From NCBI GenBank assembly GCA_947500555.1, contig CANMSE010000003.1, forward strand, positions 372,001 to 436,000: a DNA stretch of 64,000 nucleotides, written 5' to 3'. Positions 44,394 to 53,706 of this stretch are shown here, one piece after another. Position numbers and translations under genes: made by a program. The notes beneath the pieces are model-generated. The model saw nothing but the letters and a program-made list of their open reading frames with translations, was not told the origin of the DNA and searched no databases. The first letter of the stretch is position 1. Each line of letters begins with the position of its first letter. This DNA is from an uncultured Fulvivirga sp. Its GTDB lineage: Bacteria; Bacteroidota; Bacteroidia; Cytophagales; Cyclobacteriaceae.

Positions 44394-45814
44394 AATTTGG
44401 AAATCTTTGGTGCATAAATAAAAGATAGCATGAGTAAACCAGCCAGCCAGAACGCCAGCGCAGCAATACTTCGCCATTGACTGGAAAGAATACTGCCTGT
44501 ACTTGGAAGAGTATAATTAAAAGGCTTGATGCTTGACCACATTTCTCCACCAACATTGTAATCTCCGTAGGCAATACCTGGTTTGTGGTTAACCTCCATA
44601 TCTTTATTCATCTTCTTTACAAAGCCTCTTCGGTAATTCTCTGCTGCTTTGGCAAAAGCTACATGATGATGAAAATCTGTACCCGCCAGCGCCATAGATA
44701 AATGTCTTACCGCCAAAAAAGGATTGATAAAACCAACCCACTCAGACAATCTGTTTTGCAGATTGAAAATATTCTCCACCTTGGTGAACTCCGCATCGTA
44801 CACCTGATCAGTGTATTCCTCACCAGCCTGCATGGCAATTCCACTCCAGTTCACAGGCAATTCCTCGATGGTCTCAACATTATATTCATCTAAGACTTCT
44901 TTCTTAAGCGATGCCAGACGTACGTCTGATGGATTATGCCCATCAATTCCCTTTTTTACTTTGTTTTTGATTGTCTTTTTGAACTCAAACTGTGAAGGCG
45001 TTGGATAAACTTTATCAGCAAGATTGCTGGTGGCCTTTGGTAAAATGATGCAAGATGTTATCCAAATCCCAAGAAGCGTCAAAAGGGAGAACCCTGAGTT
45101 TTTTGCAAAAGCAGAGATCAAAACGCACAGTAGAACAAACACTAAAAAGTAGATGGTATACCCTGAAGTGAGCCATAAAAACTTAGTTGTTACACCCGAA
45201 TCAAGACTAGCTGATTGCTGATCTAATAGAAGATAGGCAAGTAGAATGGTTGGTAAAAAGATCAATAGCACCATGAGGTAGGTACCCCACACTTTGCCTA
45301 TGAAGAGTTGTCGCATCGACAAACCCTGAGCATGGATCAACTTGAGTGTTCCTTCCTCACGTTCTTTACTAAAAATATTGAAAGTAAGGAAGATGATGAG
45401 TAATGGTAGCAATACCTGCAAGATGAGTGCAGCAGTCATTTCCCCAAAGCGGGTCATGCCATTACTGTCTTGCGCTGCACTGAATAGTATCTCATTTTGC
45501 TTGTGTGCTTCAAGAAATACCGAGATTCCCGTGTAATTATCGAGGCCTATATCCAAAAAGCTCAGAACAGGTTTTGGCTTGAAGGCAAACTGACCATAGT
45601 GTGCTGCACTATGCGGATGTTTGTTGCCCTGGTTTAGCCACTTGTCGTACATGACCGACTGGGCCTTGGCACGCTCTTCTTGAATCTGCTTTTGTCCTTG
45701 CCGCCCAACAAAAACAGCTGTAAGCATCAAAATGATTAGGATGCCTCCTGAAACCTGCAAACGAATATCTCGCAGAGCAGTCAGGAATTCTTTCTTAATA
45801 ACTAATCTCAACAT
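44390..45814 (-). CDS. DUF3526 ABC-2-type permease, first of pair
   Basis: 474 residues. It opens MLRLVIKKEFLTALRD with a first helix (ILIILMLTAVFVGRQ), has several further helices in the middle (LLPLLIIFLTFNIFSKEREEG being the ABC-2 coupling segment, then FLVFVLLCVLISAF) and a last helix near the C-terminus. The motif INPFLAVRHLSMALAGTDF is characteristic of DUF3526. Such permeases pair with a single ATPase to move a substrate across the inner membrane. In Bacteroidota they often sit beside TonB receptor genes. The first 20 bases overlap the end of the ATPase gene and the stop overlaps the next start, so the three are translationally linked. Confidence 0.88.
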   Translation of the reverse strand: MLRLVIKKEFLTALRDIRLQVSGGILIILMLTAVFVGRQGQKQIQEERAKAQSVMYDKWLNQGNKHPHSAAHYGQFAFKPKPVLSFLDIGLDNYTGISVFLEAHKQNEILFSAAQDSNGMTRFGEMTAALILQVLLPLLIIFLTFNIFSKEREEGTLKLIHAQGLSMRQLFIGKVWGTYLMVLLIFLPTILLAYLLLDQQSASLDSGVTTKFLWLTSGYTIYFLVFVLLCVLISAFAKNSGFSLLTLLGIWITSCIILPKATSNLADKVYPTPSQFEFKKTIKNKVKKGIDGHNPSDVRLASLKKEVLDEYNVETIEELPVNWSGIAMQAGEEYTDQVYDAEFTKVENIFNLQNRLSEWVGFINPFLAVRHLSMALAGTDFHHHVAFAKAAENYRRGFVKKMNKDMEVNHKPGIAYGDYNVGGEMWSSIKPFNYTLPSTGSILSSQWRSIAALAFWLAGLLMLSFIYAPKISKL

Positions 45815-46520
45815 CGCTTACGCTTTTCATAGTTTCTAAATACAAATGCTCCAGTTCTGTCAAGGTGACCTCATCACTATTTAGTGAATGAATTAGTCTT
45901 CCCGCTTTCATAATGCCGATATGTGTTCCGCTTTCCTTTGCCCGAAACAGATCGTGAGTAGCCATTAGTATCGCCACGTTGTTCTGTCCCATATCCCGGA
46001 GTAGTTGTGCGAAGTCATTGCTGGCCTGTGGATCTAAACCCGAGGTTGGCTCATCCAGTAATAAATTGTCAGCTTGTTTCGCTTTGGCAATAGCGATACC
46101 TACTTTCTGGCGCATGCCTTTGGAGTATTGAGCCACTCGCTTGTGAATAGCATCTGATTGAAGTCCAACAGACTGAAGGAGCTGCTCAGCCGAGGGTTTG
46201 TCTGGCTTTTCACCCCCTAATCCGGCAAAAAACTGCAAGTTTTCCAGTCCGGTTAGGTTACTATATAAATTGAGGTTTTCAGGAATATAGGCCAAGTGTT
46301 TTTTGGTATCCTGAGGTTGAGCGTTTACTTCAAGGTCATTCACTTTTATATACCCTGCCGTTGGCTTAATGAAGCTCATGAATAAATTAATGGTGGTAGT
46401 TTTACCTGCCCCGTTCGCGCCCAGTAAGCAAAATACTTCTCCTGGTGCTACGGACAGGTTTAAACCTATAAGCGCCTTGTGCTCACCATATTTTTTAGAT
46501 AAGTTGATTGCTTCCAACAT
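45795..46520 (-). CDS. ABC transporter ATP-binding protein of the DUF3526 system
   Basis: 241 residues from the ATG at 46520 (MLEAINLSKKYGEHK), the usual opening for this family. An ATG 16 codons upstream is possible but adds no conserved sequence. Walker A is GANGAGKT (34-41), the signature is YSKGMRQKVG, Walker B is LLLDEPTSGLDP, and the switch His lies in MATHDLFRA. All ATPase motifs are intact. It energises the two DUF3526 permeases encoded directly downstream. Its gene begins 103 bases after the His-rich small gene stops, and shares the higher GC content of the permease pair. Substrate unknown. Zinc or a zinc-binding molecule is suggested by context only. Confidence 0.92.
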   Translation of the reverse strand: MLEAINLSKKYGEHKALIGLNLSVAPGEVFCLLGANGAGKTTTINLFMSFIKPTAGYIKVNDLEVNAQPQDTKKHLAYIPENLNLYSNLTGLENLQFFAGLGGEKPDKPSAEQLLQSVGLQSDAIHKRVAQYSKGMRQKVGIAIAKAKQADNLLLDEPTSGLDPQASNDFAQLLRDMGQNNVAILMATHDLFRAKESGTHIGIMKAGRLIHSLNSDEVTLTELEHLYLETMKSVSDVEISY

Positions 46521-46623
46521 TGGAAAGAAATTTATATGAATACTAAAATTCGAATGAATAGACTTCAACCTGATAATGCCGGTATCAGTCAGAAATAGAA
46601 AAATAGAGATTAGTTAGACCCGC

Positions 46624-46935
46624 TTAAACGTTCGGAGGACCTCTCAGATGAATAGAGTTCTCAACACTCTTAAAAAGATGAGTGTAATAGTGATGCTGAG
46701 AAGTTATAGGAAATGAATTAGTCTTGTACGAGGTTGCCGAATCTACGATCCCAACCTGGCTATGATATAGATCACAAAGGTCACAGTTTGAAGCTGGTTT
46801 TGTAATTTCATACCCATCACCGTGATCAGTATTTTCACCATGTTGATGTTGAACAGTATGATACCCAAAAAGAGCGGGCAGCATTATAAAATAAGCTGTT
46901 AGTATTCTCGAAGTTATTTTTATTACCGACTTCAC
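46624..46935 (-). CDS. His-rich small exported protein at the head of the metal operon
   Basis: 103 residues from a GTG start at 46935. A later ATG would cut the signal segment (about 5-25, ITSRILTAYFIMLPALFGY). The mature part holds His at 26, 30, 32, 38, 58, 81, 82, 86 and 96 and a CDLC pair (Cys51, Cys54), which together could bind zinc or copper. The C-terminal LRGPP motif is shared with other small Bacteroidota proteins of DUF2946-like type, in my recollection. It is preceded 29 bases upstream by a TGCAA/TTGCA palindrome. Placed first in a run of ten same-strand genes, it may be a periplasmic metal-binding accessory. Confidence 0.75.
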   Translation of the reverse strand: MKSVIKITSRILTAYFIMLPALFGYHTVQHQHGENTDHGDGYEITKPASNCDLCDLYHSQVGIVDSATSYKTNSFPITSQHHYYTHLFKSVENSIHLRGPPNV

Positions 46936-46963
46936 AACACTAATTTATAGCTAAATTAATTTT

Positions 46964-46982
46964 AATGCAACACTATTGCATT
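46964..46982 (-). promoter_or_regulatory. Fur/Zur-like box upstream of the His-rich gene
   Basis: AATGCAACA-C-TATTGCATT is palindromic around C46973 with one mismatch (C46971/A46975). It lies 29 bases before the GTG of the His-rich gene and matches the ATGCAA/TTGCAT core seen before the Fur-family regulator. Binding by that regulator is inference. Confidence 0.6.
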
Positions 46983-47045
46983 TGTCTATCTGAACGGTCA
47001 GCTCAGTACTATGAATGGTATCAGAACAAGTTTGATCTATGATAC

Positions 47046-50000
47046 TTACTTCGCTCCCAGTCGTGTTTTTTTATAGGTGATTCTCTTGATTAGTCTTTTG
47101 AGAGCATCAAAATAAAGTGTGATAAACAGCACCGCAGTCATAAACCACATCATTGAAAGGTTAAAAAACAAGGTATCAATGTAATACCCTAAAAAATGCT
47201 TTACGGGCACAAAAAATTTGGACCTAAAATCAAATAAGTGAGCTGGTTTATGATCCGTGAAGTAAATGGGATAGATTTTTCTAATTAAATGGTTATCAAT
47301 TTCTATTACCCTGTATTGACTTGTGTTATTTAAAAGTGCCGATACGATCGCTTCATTTTGATATGCGAGTTTTACTGAATCAAGTGCTTTCTTACTTTCT
47401 GGGATTGAGGTAAGAGTTGCCAAATAGTTATTCTTTTCTTCTTCAGCCTTATTGTATCTATTAATATACATTTTCTTCAACTTCTCAAGGAAAGACTTAG
47501 TATTTAAATAGGTAGCTGAATCAAATCTCTCAATTACCAGTCTATCTACTTTTTGGAATTTATCATTCCCTATCAACTTGAGCTCATTGTTTATTTCAAT
47601 TCTCAGTATTTCGAGAGACTTTCTTATTTGATTTCCTTTTTCCGGATTCAGCTTTTGCCTGATATTTAAAAAAGCATTAGAAAGTTCAGTTTCCAATCTT
47701 GGCACATAATAAAGCTTCTTATACTCAGCATCTGCTATAGCTTTATCAAAATGATAAAATTGCTTTTCATAAGGATTATCTTTGTATTGAGTTACCAGAG
47801 CTGCTTCAAAAGCCCATCGGGAGGCCATCATCTCTCCTACCAATGGTACACCATCCATGGTGCTTACCTGTGGATTAAACTTATCAAAATTGATGACTAC
47901 ACCACTTAGCAAAAGTTGCGGAATAAGAAGTAAAGGAATCAATATGTAAATAGTTACTGCTGAGTTAAATGAAGCTGAAATATTGAGGCCCAACATGTTG
48001 GAAAAGCAAGAGCAGCTAAACAGAATCAGCCAGAAGCTTAAGCTCATGCCTGAAAGGCTTAAAACATAATTACCTACTAAGACATATGAAGCCGTTTGTA
48101 TGGCCGATAGAGCGAATAGAATTAAAACTTTAGAAGTGAGATAACTGCCCTTACTTAGATTTAAGAACCGCTCTCTTTTTAATATTTTTCTATCCCTGAA
48201 AATCTCCTCTGCACTTACAGTAAGGCCCATAAAGAGGGCCACTATAATACTCATGAAGAAATAGACCGGAATATTATCATTCTCATAAAAAGAGTATGAG
48301 GGATTGATCTTTTCAATAGTGGCATAATAGCGCACCAAAAAGGTCATGAATAGGGCAAGCAACGGTGCTTGAATTAAATTTATTATCAGATATTGCTTGT
48401 TACTAATCTTAGATAGTAAATCTCGGACTGAGAATACCTTTAATTGTTTGAAGAAATTGGGTATCTCTTGGGTAACCTTTATTCTCTCTTTCGAATGCTC
48501 CGGTTTCTTCAGTTTAATATGATCACGGAAGTATTGATACCACTGCCCTGGTGATATTTTTCGAGTATTTGTTAAGCGACCAAATTCGTTAACAACCTTA
48601 GTTTCAATAATGCTAAAGATCTGTTCAGGATTGATATTACCACACTCTGGACATGCATTCTGATTTCTATTAGCAGCATTTATTACTTCTTTGAAGTAAG
48701 TTATTGCTTCAATTGGGTTGCCATAATAGATTTGGAAACCTCCACTATCCAAGATCAACAGATCATCAAACATTCTGAATATATCTGAAGACGGTTGATG
48801 TATCACCACAAATACCATCTTCCCCCTAAGAGATAATTCTTTCAACAAGTCCATGATATTTTCAGAATCCTGTGATGAAAGACCGGATGTAGGTTCATCA
48901 ACATATAAGACACTAGGCTCTCTAAGTAATTCCAAGCCTATATTTACTCGCTTTCTCTGACCCCCACTGATTGTTTTTTCCAGAGGGGATCCTACTTTAA
49001 GGTCTTTTATTTCACTCAACCCAAGATTCATAAGAACCTTATTAACAAGTTGTTCTGTTTCTTTTTTTGAATGATAACTAAAACATAGTCTGGCTGCATA
49101 GTACAGGTTATCAAAGACCGATAACTCCTCCATAAGGAGGTCGTCCTGAGGTATATATCCTATAACACCTTCAACTAATTCAGGGCAATCGTGAATATTA
49201 ATATTATTGATAATCACCCTACCTCCGGATGGAGCATCACTACCATTAATGACGTTTAATAGGGTGGATTTACCTGAGCCACTGGCTCCCATTATACCAA
49301 CCAGCTTACCTCCTTCTACATTGAAATTAACATTTTGAAGACCAGCACGACCAGTTTTAAAATGATAGAATAGGTGTTCTGCACTGAAGGTAATGGTTGT
49401 TTTATGTCTCGAGTGTAAGAACCTACTAACTACATCACTGTAATAAATAGTATTTATTTTATCCCCCCTTATCGTACTTCCTGTGGGAAAAATATCAATC
49501 TTTCTACTTTTAATAGGTATACCATTCAGGTTGAGCGTACTGATGCCAAGGTATTTAATAAAGTAAGTTTCAATCTCTTCAAATCGGAAGATTGCAATAA
49601 GTCCCGTCAGATTTTTTTCTACAATTCTTGGTCCCTTGGTTTTATAATCACCTGACCCTTCATCAATGACCAGTATGTTCTTTGCTGATAATTCTTCCAG
49701 ATCTTCACCTAATACAAAAGACTTTAGAGCTCCGATATCCTTTCTTGTGATTTTTAAGGCTTCACCTATGTAAAAAATCAGATTTTCCTGCCGTTCTGAA
49801 ATTTCGCGATCCGCATAGAGCAATTCAACAATCTTTGCTACAATAACCACTTTCTGCTGCGCTGTAAGTGCCTGGTTCACTTGCTTAGTAATGGCCATAA
49901 TTCTCGACCAATCTTCTACAAAGGCAAGTGTATCGTCATCAACATCCAGTTCTTCAACACTTTTTACATTTTCACTGCAGTGTTTATCAAATTGTTGTAG

Positions 50001-50135
50001 GTAGTATTCAATAGAATCCTGATTTAGATGGACAGAAAGAAACTCTTTGATGTTTGCTCTCTCATCTTCCGTAACCCGCTCTTTGGCTACAATGGCAAAT
50101 AACTGAATAATGGCCTTCAGCAGTTCTTCACTCAT
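47046..50135 (-). CDS. ABCG-type transporter fused to TerB-like and FHA-like regions
   Basis: 1029 residues. A TerB-like helical domain (1-145) leads into a beta-rich region (about 175-245, with LNLNGIPIKSRKIDIFPTGS) resembling an FHA domain. Then comes an ABC ATPase with Walker A GASGSGKST (283-291), an ABCG-style signature SGGQRKRVNIG and Walker B VLYVDEPTSGL. A linker carries a CPECGN motif, and an ABC-2 membrane domain begins near residue 590. A long charged insert (about 790-960), probably outside the membrane, separates the last helices. It is a half-transporter that would dimerise. Substrate unknown. FHA-like modules can link transport to phosphoprotein signalling. It is not linked to the metal operon by spacing (110-base gap with an operator). 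Confidence 0.9.
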   Translation of the reverse strand: MSEELLKAIIQLFAIVAKERVTEDERANIKEFLSVHLNQDSIEYYLQQFDKHCSENVKSVEELDVDDDTLAFVEDWSRIMAITKQVNQALTAQQKVVIVAKIVELLYADREISERQENLIFYIGEALKITRKDIGALKSFVLGEDLEELSAKNILVIDEGSGDYKTKGPRIVEKNLTGLIAIFRFEEIETYFIKYLGISTLNLNGIPIKSRKIDIFPTGSTIRGDKINTIYYSDVVSRFLHSRHKTTITFSAEHLFYHFKTGRAGLQNVNFNVEGGKLVGIMGASGSGKSTLLNVINGSDAPSGGRVIINNINIHDCPELVEGVIGYIPQDDLLMEELSVFDNLYYAARLCFSYHSKKETEQLVNKVLMNLGLSEIKDLKVGSPLEKTISGGQRKRVNIGLELLREPSVLYVDEPTSGLSSQDSENIMDLLKELSLRGKMVFVVIHQPSSDIFRMFDDLLILDSGGFQIYYGNPIEAITYFKEVINAANRNQNACPECGNINPEQIFSIIETKVVNEFGRLTNTRKISPGQWYQYFRDHIKLKKPEHSKERIKVTQEIPNFFKQLKVFSVRDLLSKISNKQYLIINLIQAPLLALFMTFLVRYYATIEKINPSYSFYENDNIPVYFFMSIIVALFMGLTVSAEEIFRDRKILKRERFLNLSKGSYLTSKVLILFALSAIQTASYVLVGNYVLSLSGMSLSFWLILFSCSCFSNMLGLNISASFNSAVTIYILIPLLLIPQLLLSGVVINFDKFNPQVSTMDGVPLVGEMMASRWAFEAALVTQYKDNPYEKQFYHFDKAIADAEYKKLYYVPRLETELSNAFLNIRQKLNPEKGNQIRKSLEILRIEINNELKLIGNDKFQKVDRLVIERFDSATYLNTKSFLEKLKKMYINRYNKAEEEKNNYLATLTSIPESKKALDSVKLAYQNEAIVSALLNNTSQYRVIEIDNHLIRKIYPIYFTDHKPAHLFDFRSKFFVPVKHFLGYYIDTLFFNLSMMWFMTAVLFITLYFDALKRLIKRITYKKTRLGAK

Positions 50136-50231
50136 CTAATCAATCTGTTTTTTTTAGAAAAGACTACCTTAAGTAAGAAAAGGTTACTGTAGTAAACAAC
50201 GAATCCGTAATAAAAATCTTTACTTGACTTA

Positions 50232-52835
50232 CTATTCATTCGGTAATTCAGATTTCTGAACTGATAATATCCCTTCAGCACGAAAAAGAAGGTCTGAAGA
50301 CTGTAGGATTTTATTTTTTAAATCTGAGGGGTAATCGTGATGACGATATAAGAAAGCCTTGACTTTATCGGCAACTTCAACAGATTGGTGGCCAGCGAAA
50401 GTATTATCAAGCCAGCGTTTTGGAAAAAATATGTCTCCAGTGTTTTTAATCTCTTCTAACAATTCCAGAGTAGGAGTTATATACTTGACTGCTTCATCTT
50501 GACGTAAGGGATGATGTAGATAGCTTAAAGCTTCTAACACCCATACTTCATTTTCTCTATTCACCGGATCTTTTAAAGATTCAAAAAAAGAGTCCCTGTC
50601 ATTTTCATTTGGCCTTAAGGCTTCTGAGACATATGTAAACCGAGCTTTTCGATCAGTATTTGTTATCGCCACTAATTGGCTATTAACTATCTGATCATAT
50701 TCATGAGGTAGTCTTAAGGCAAGTTGGTAAGCTATGTTCGTTTTATCTTGTTCTGAGAGCTTGATTTGGTCAAGTTCCATCTTTTCTGACCAAATATCTT
50801 TTAATAAAGTTGTGCTCTCCTCAGTGGTAGAAAGTTGGTAGAAAGCCTTGAAATAGCTTGACCTCAAACCTTCACTAGTCGCACTAATAGCCTTATTAAA
50901 TAGCAAACCTTCAATCTTAGCAGCGTATAACTTTCTATTTTCTTTTGTAAGAAACTTCCAAAAAACAGTTTGCAATCTGGCATTTAAATATCCAACAATG
51001 AGAGGTTCTTTTTCAACTGATAGACTTAGGATTAACGTGTCAAGAAATTTGAGGACGCTTAGGTCATTTCTCAGTACAGCTTCATATAAGTTAATCCATA
51101 ACGCAGCTCGTGTCGTAGATGACTCAATAGTATTAATATCATTGAGATAATGATTGATACTCTGTTTACCCATCATGAAGTACCCGTAGCCCTTACCATC
51201 TCTATTCAAAAAAGCATAGTTAGGTACGAATAAAGAATCCGTCTTGATTTTATAGTGACGTTCGTCCAGATCAATATCAAGTACCTTTTGCAAGCCGAGA
51301 GAATCCTGACCTATTTCTAATTCCAGCCTTTGTGAGTTGACTAATTGATCTTGATTAATGATTATAATCCTTATATTATCAAGTACATTATTCTTCTCTT
51401 TTAATCTTACCATCATTCTAGGCATACCTTTTCCTTTTACCCATACCCTATCCCAATTCTTAAGATTTCCATTTGATACCTCGCTCAAAATCTTGATTAA
51501 ATCATCCCAACTAGCATTTTCAAATTGGTTTTCTTCTAAATATCTTCTAATACCTTGCTGAAAAACTTCCTCACCAACCTTTTCCTCCAGCATCCGCATA
51601 ACGATAGGGGCCTTTTGATATATTATACTACCGTACAAAGACCCGGCCTCATGCAAATTATCAAGATTCTGTGCTATAGGATGTGTGCCTTCTGTTCGAT
51701 CTACTGAGTATGCTGAAGGATAATTGGCCATTAAAAAATTAAGGTTATGATCAATATCCCCAAACTCAGGATTGATGATTTTGGCTGCCATGAAATTGGC
51801 AAAAACCTCCTTTAACCAAACATCATCAAACCAAGGCATGGTCACCAGATCACCAAACCACATATGAGCAGTCTCATGTGCAATGAGTCTGCCCCGACCT
51901 ATTTTCTGATTGATTGTACTGTTCTCATCAAGTAATAGAGAAGAGGCTTTATAAAAAATAGCTCCTGGGTGTTCCATTCCGCCATATTGAAAGGAAGGAA
52001 TCAAAATAAAATCGAATTTCGAAAAGGGATATTCAATATCAGTATATGTTTCTAACCACTTCAAAGACTTGTGGTGCCAATCAAATATAGCTTCCAAATT
52101 GCCATTTAATTTTTCTGAGTCTGTTTCTCTATGAAACATCTTCATTTTTCTTTCATCTATGGTGCGTTCAACTACATCAAATTTTCCAGCAGCGAAAGCA
52201 AACAGATAACTACTGATCTTCTTGGTTTTACCAAACGTCAATGTTTTCGAATCAGAATGTATTTCTTCTTTTACCAGGCTTTCATTAAATAGTGCTTTCC
52301 ATGGTTTAGGAAGTCTTAGTTCAAGTGAGTACTCTGCTTTAAGATCAGGTTGATCCATCAAAGGGAAACAAGTGGATGCACGAGCTGGAACAAACAGTGT
52401 GTAAAGGTACTCGTCATACCTATTCAAGGATTGGTCGCCAGCAATAAATTCGATATCAACTTTTACATTCTTTGAGAGCAGGCTTTTATCAATCACCAAA
52501 TGATTATTTACCTTCTCAAAATCTACGTTTGATCCAGCTAATTTGACTGATCTAATATTACTTTTTGGAAGGTCGAAGTCAAGTATTAAATCTTGAACTT
52601 CAGTAATATAATTATAAGATAGTGTTAGTTGTGCTTCAATAGACTCACTCCTACTCTCCGGGATATTAAAGTGTAGATCATAGTGAATATTATCAATATG
52701 GGCCTTTCTAAACTGAGCCAATTCCTTTGATATACCATAATCCAAAAGACTGTTCTCTTTACTATCACAAGACCAGATGGCAATGGAGAAGAAAACATAA
52801 AAAATGAGGTGATGATGTTGGATATAATATCGCAT
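50232..52835 (-). CDS. M1 family aminopeptidase lipoprotein
   Basis: 867 residues from the ATG at 52835, which starts a proper signal with lipobox AIWSC (Cys23). An earlier ATG at 52907 would run back into the SDR gene. The M1 motifs are complete: the exopeptidase motif GGMEHP (285-290, in place of GAMEN), and zinc ligands His320 and His324 in HETAH with Glu343 (HExxH-18-E). A C-terminal helical domain of about 400 residues follows. M1 enzymes remove N-terminal residues from peptides. This one is predicted to sit on the envelope. It starts 34 bases after the SDR gene stops, so the two may share a transcript. Confidence 0.93.
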   Translation of the reverse strand: MRYYIQHHHLIFYVFFSIAIWSCDSKENSLLDYGISKELAQFRKAHIDNIHYDLHFNIPESRSESIEAQLTLSYNYITEVQDLILDFDLPKSNIRSVKLAGSNVDFEKVNNHLVIDKSLLSKNVKVDIEFIAGDQSLNRYDEYLYTLFVPARASTCFPLMDQPDLKAEYSLELRLPKPWKALFNESLVKEEIHSDSKTLTFGKTKKISSYLFAFAAGKFDVVERTIDERKMKMFHRETDSEKLNGNLEAIFDWHHKSLKWLETYTDIEYPFSKFDFILIPSFQYGGMEHPGAIFYKASSLLLDENSTINQKIGRGRLIAHETAHMWFGDLVTMPWFDDVWLKEVFANFMAAKIINPEFGDIDHNLNFLMANYPSAYSVDRTEGTHPIAQNLDNLHEAGSLYGSIIYQKAPIVMRMLEEKVGEEVFQQGIRRYLEENQFENASWDDLIKILSEVSNGNLKNWDRVWVKGKGMPRMMVRLKEKNNVLDNIRIIIINQDQLVNSQRLELEIGQDSLGLQKVLDIDLDERHYKIKTDSLFVPNYAFLNRDGKGYGYFMMGKQSINHYLNDINTIESSTTRAALWINLYEAVLRNDLSVLKFLDTLILSLSVEKEPLIVGYLNARLQTVFWKFLTKENRKLYAAKIEGLLFNKAISATSEGLRSSYFKAFYQLSTTEESTTLLKDIWSEKMELDQIKLSEQDKTNIAYQLALRLPHEYDQIVNSQLVAITNTDRKARFTYVSEALRPNENDRDSFFESLKDPVNRENEVWVLEALSYLHHPLRQDEAVKYITPTLELLEEIKNTGDIFFPKRWLDNTFAGHQSVEVADKVKAFLYRHHDYPSDLKNKILQSSDLLFRAEGILSVQKSELPNE

Positions 52836-52869
52836 TATATCCAAATTTAGAAAATATATCTTTATTAAT

Positions 52870-53559
52870 TTACAATGATCTGATGGAAGACATCCCTCCA
52901 TCCACATGCATAATTTGACCTGTAATCCAGGATGATTCCGGGCTCAAAAGAAACTTTGCCATGGAAGATATATCGCTCACCTCTCCTACTCTTTTCAATG
53001 GATGTCGATCTCCAGACTTCTCTTTCTTCTCATCAGAAGACAATAATTTCGAAGCTAAAGGCGTGTCAGTTATAGATGGTGCAATGACATTAACTCTTAC
53101 CGAAGGTGCTAGCTCAGCCGCCAGAGATCTTGCTAAGCCTTCTATCGCTCCTTTGGAAGCAGCTACAGACGTGTGAAAAGGCATGCCCTGAGAAACGGCT
53201 ACAGTACTGAATAATATGATTGACCCACTTTCCGATTTCTTTAATTTATCCAGATTAGCTTGAATGTGATTTATTGCTCCCATGAGATTCAACTGAAGGT
53301 CTTCTAGAAAATCTTTGTTTTTCAATCTATTAAAAGGTTTCAAATTGATAGTTCCTGGGCAATAGACCAAACCATCTAAGACCTCTCCCTCATAACTATA
53401 GGTATCTTCAGAAACATCCAAAGAGTTAAAATTTACTGAAGATGGAAGCTCACTGGATGAATTACGAGCCACAACATCTACCGAATGATCTTTTGATAAA
53501 TCTAAAGCCAATCTTTGTCCAATACCTTTAGACCCTCCAACGATTAAATAATTTGCCAT
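52870..53559 (-). CDS. short-chain dehydrogenase-like protein lacking the catalytic Tyr
   Basis: 229 residues, Rossmann fold. The cofactor loop is GGSKGIGQ (8-15), followed by Asp-type specificity and the PG/NLM segments. The active-site Ser lies in ILFSTVAVS (118). In the YxxxK motif the Lys is present (Lys136 in VAASKGAIEG), but the Tyr position is Val132 (codon GTA in the minus strand). The C-terminal IMHVDGG is normal. Loss of Tyr usually abolishes classical dehydrogenase chemistry, so this may be a binding protein or use another residue. It precedes the M1 aminopeptidase on the same strand and is divergent from the LolA-like gene at 53707. Confidence 0.88.
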   Translation of the reverse strand: MANYLIVGGSKGIGQRLALDLSKDHSVDVVARNSSSELPSSVNFNSLDVSEDTYSYEGEVLDGLVYCPGTINLKPFNRLKNKDFLEDLQLNLMGAINHIQANLDKLKKSESGSIILFSTVAVSQGMPFHTSVAASKGAIEGLARSLAAELAPSVRVNVIAPSITDTPLASKLLSSDEKKEKSGDRHPLKRVGEVSDISSMAKFLLSPESSWITGQIMHVDGGMSSIRSL

Positions 53560-53706
53560 GTATCTAAAACCAAGAATGATGTTGAATGTTCAAATCATTA
53601 TTTGGTTAAACATCGTTAAAATTGACCACTCATTTAAAAAGTGTAATTATTTTAAACTTTTAGTGACTAATATTATTCTTAGATAAACAAACCCAACCAG
53701 AACACT

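Noticed and set aside
44394..44477. Cys-rich 28-residue leader on the second DUF3526 permease
   Set aside because: It lies wholly inside the preceding gene. The ATGA overlap at 44390-44393 gives the normal start.
52836..52907. Upstream start of the M1 aminopeptidase
   Set aside because: It would overlap the SDR gene and hide the lipoprotein signal. The ATG at 52835 gives a clean signal with Cys23.
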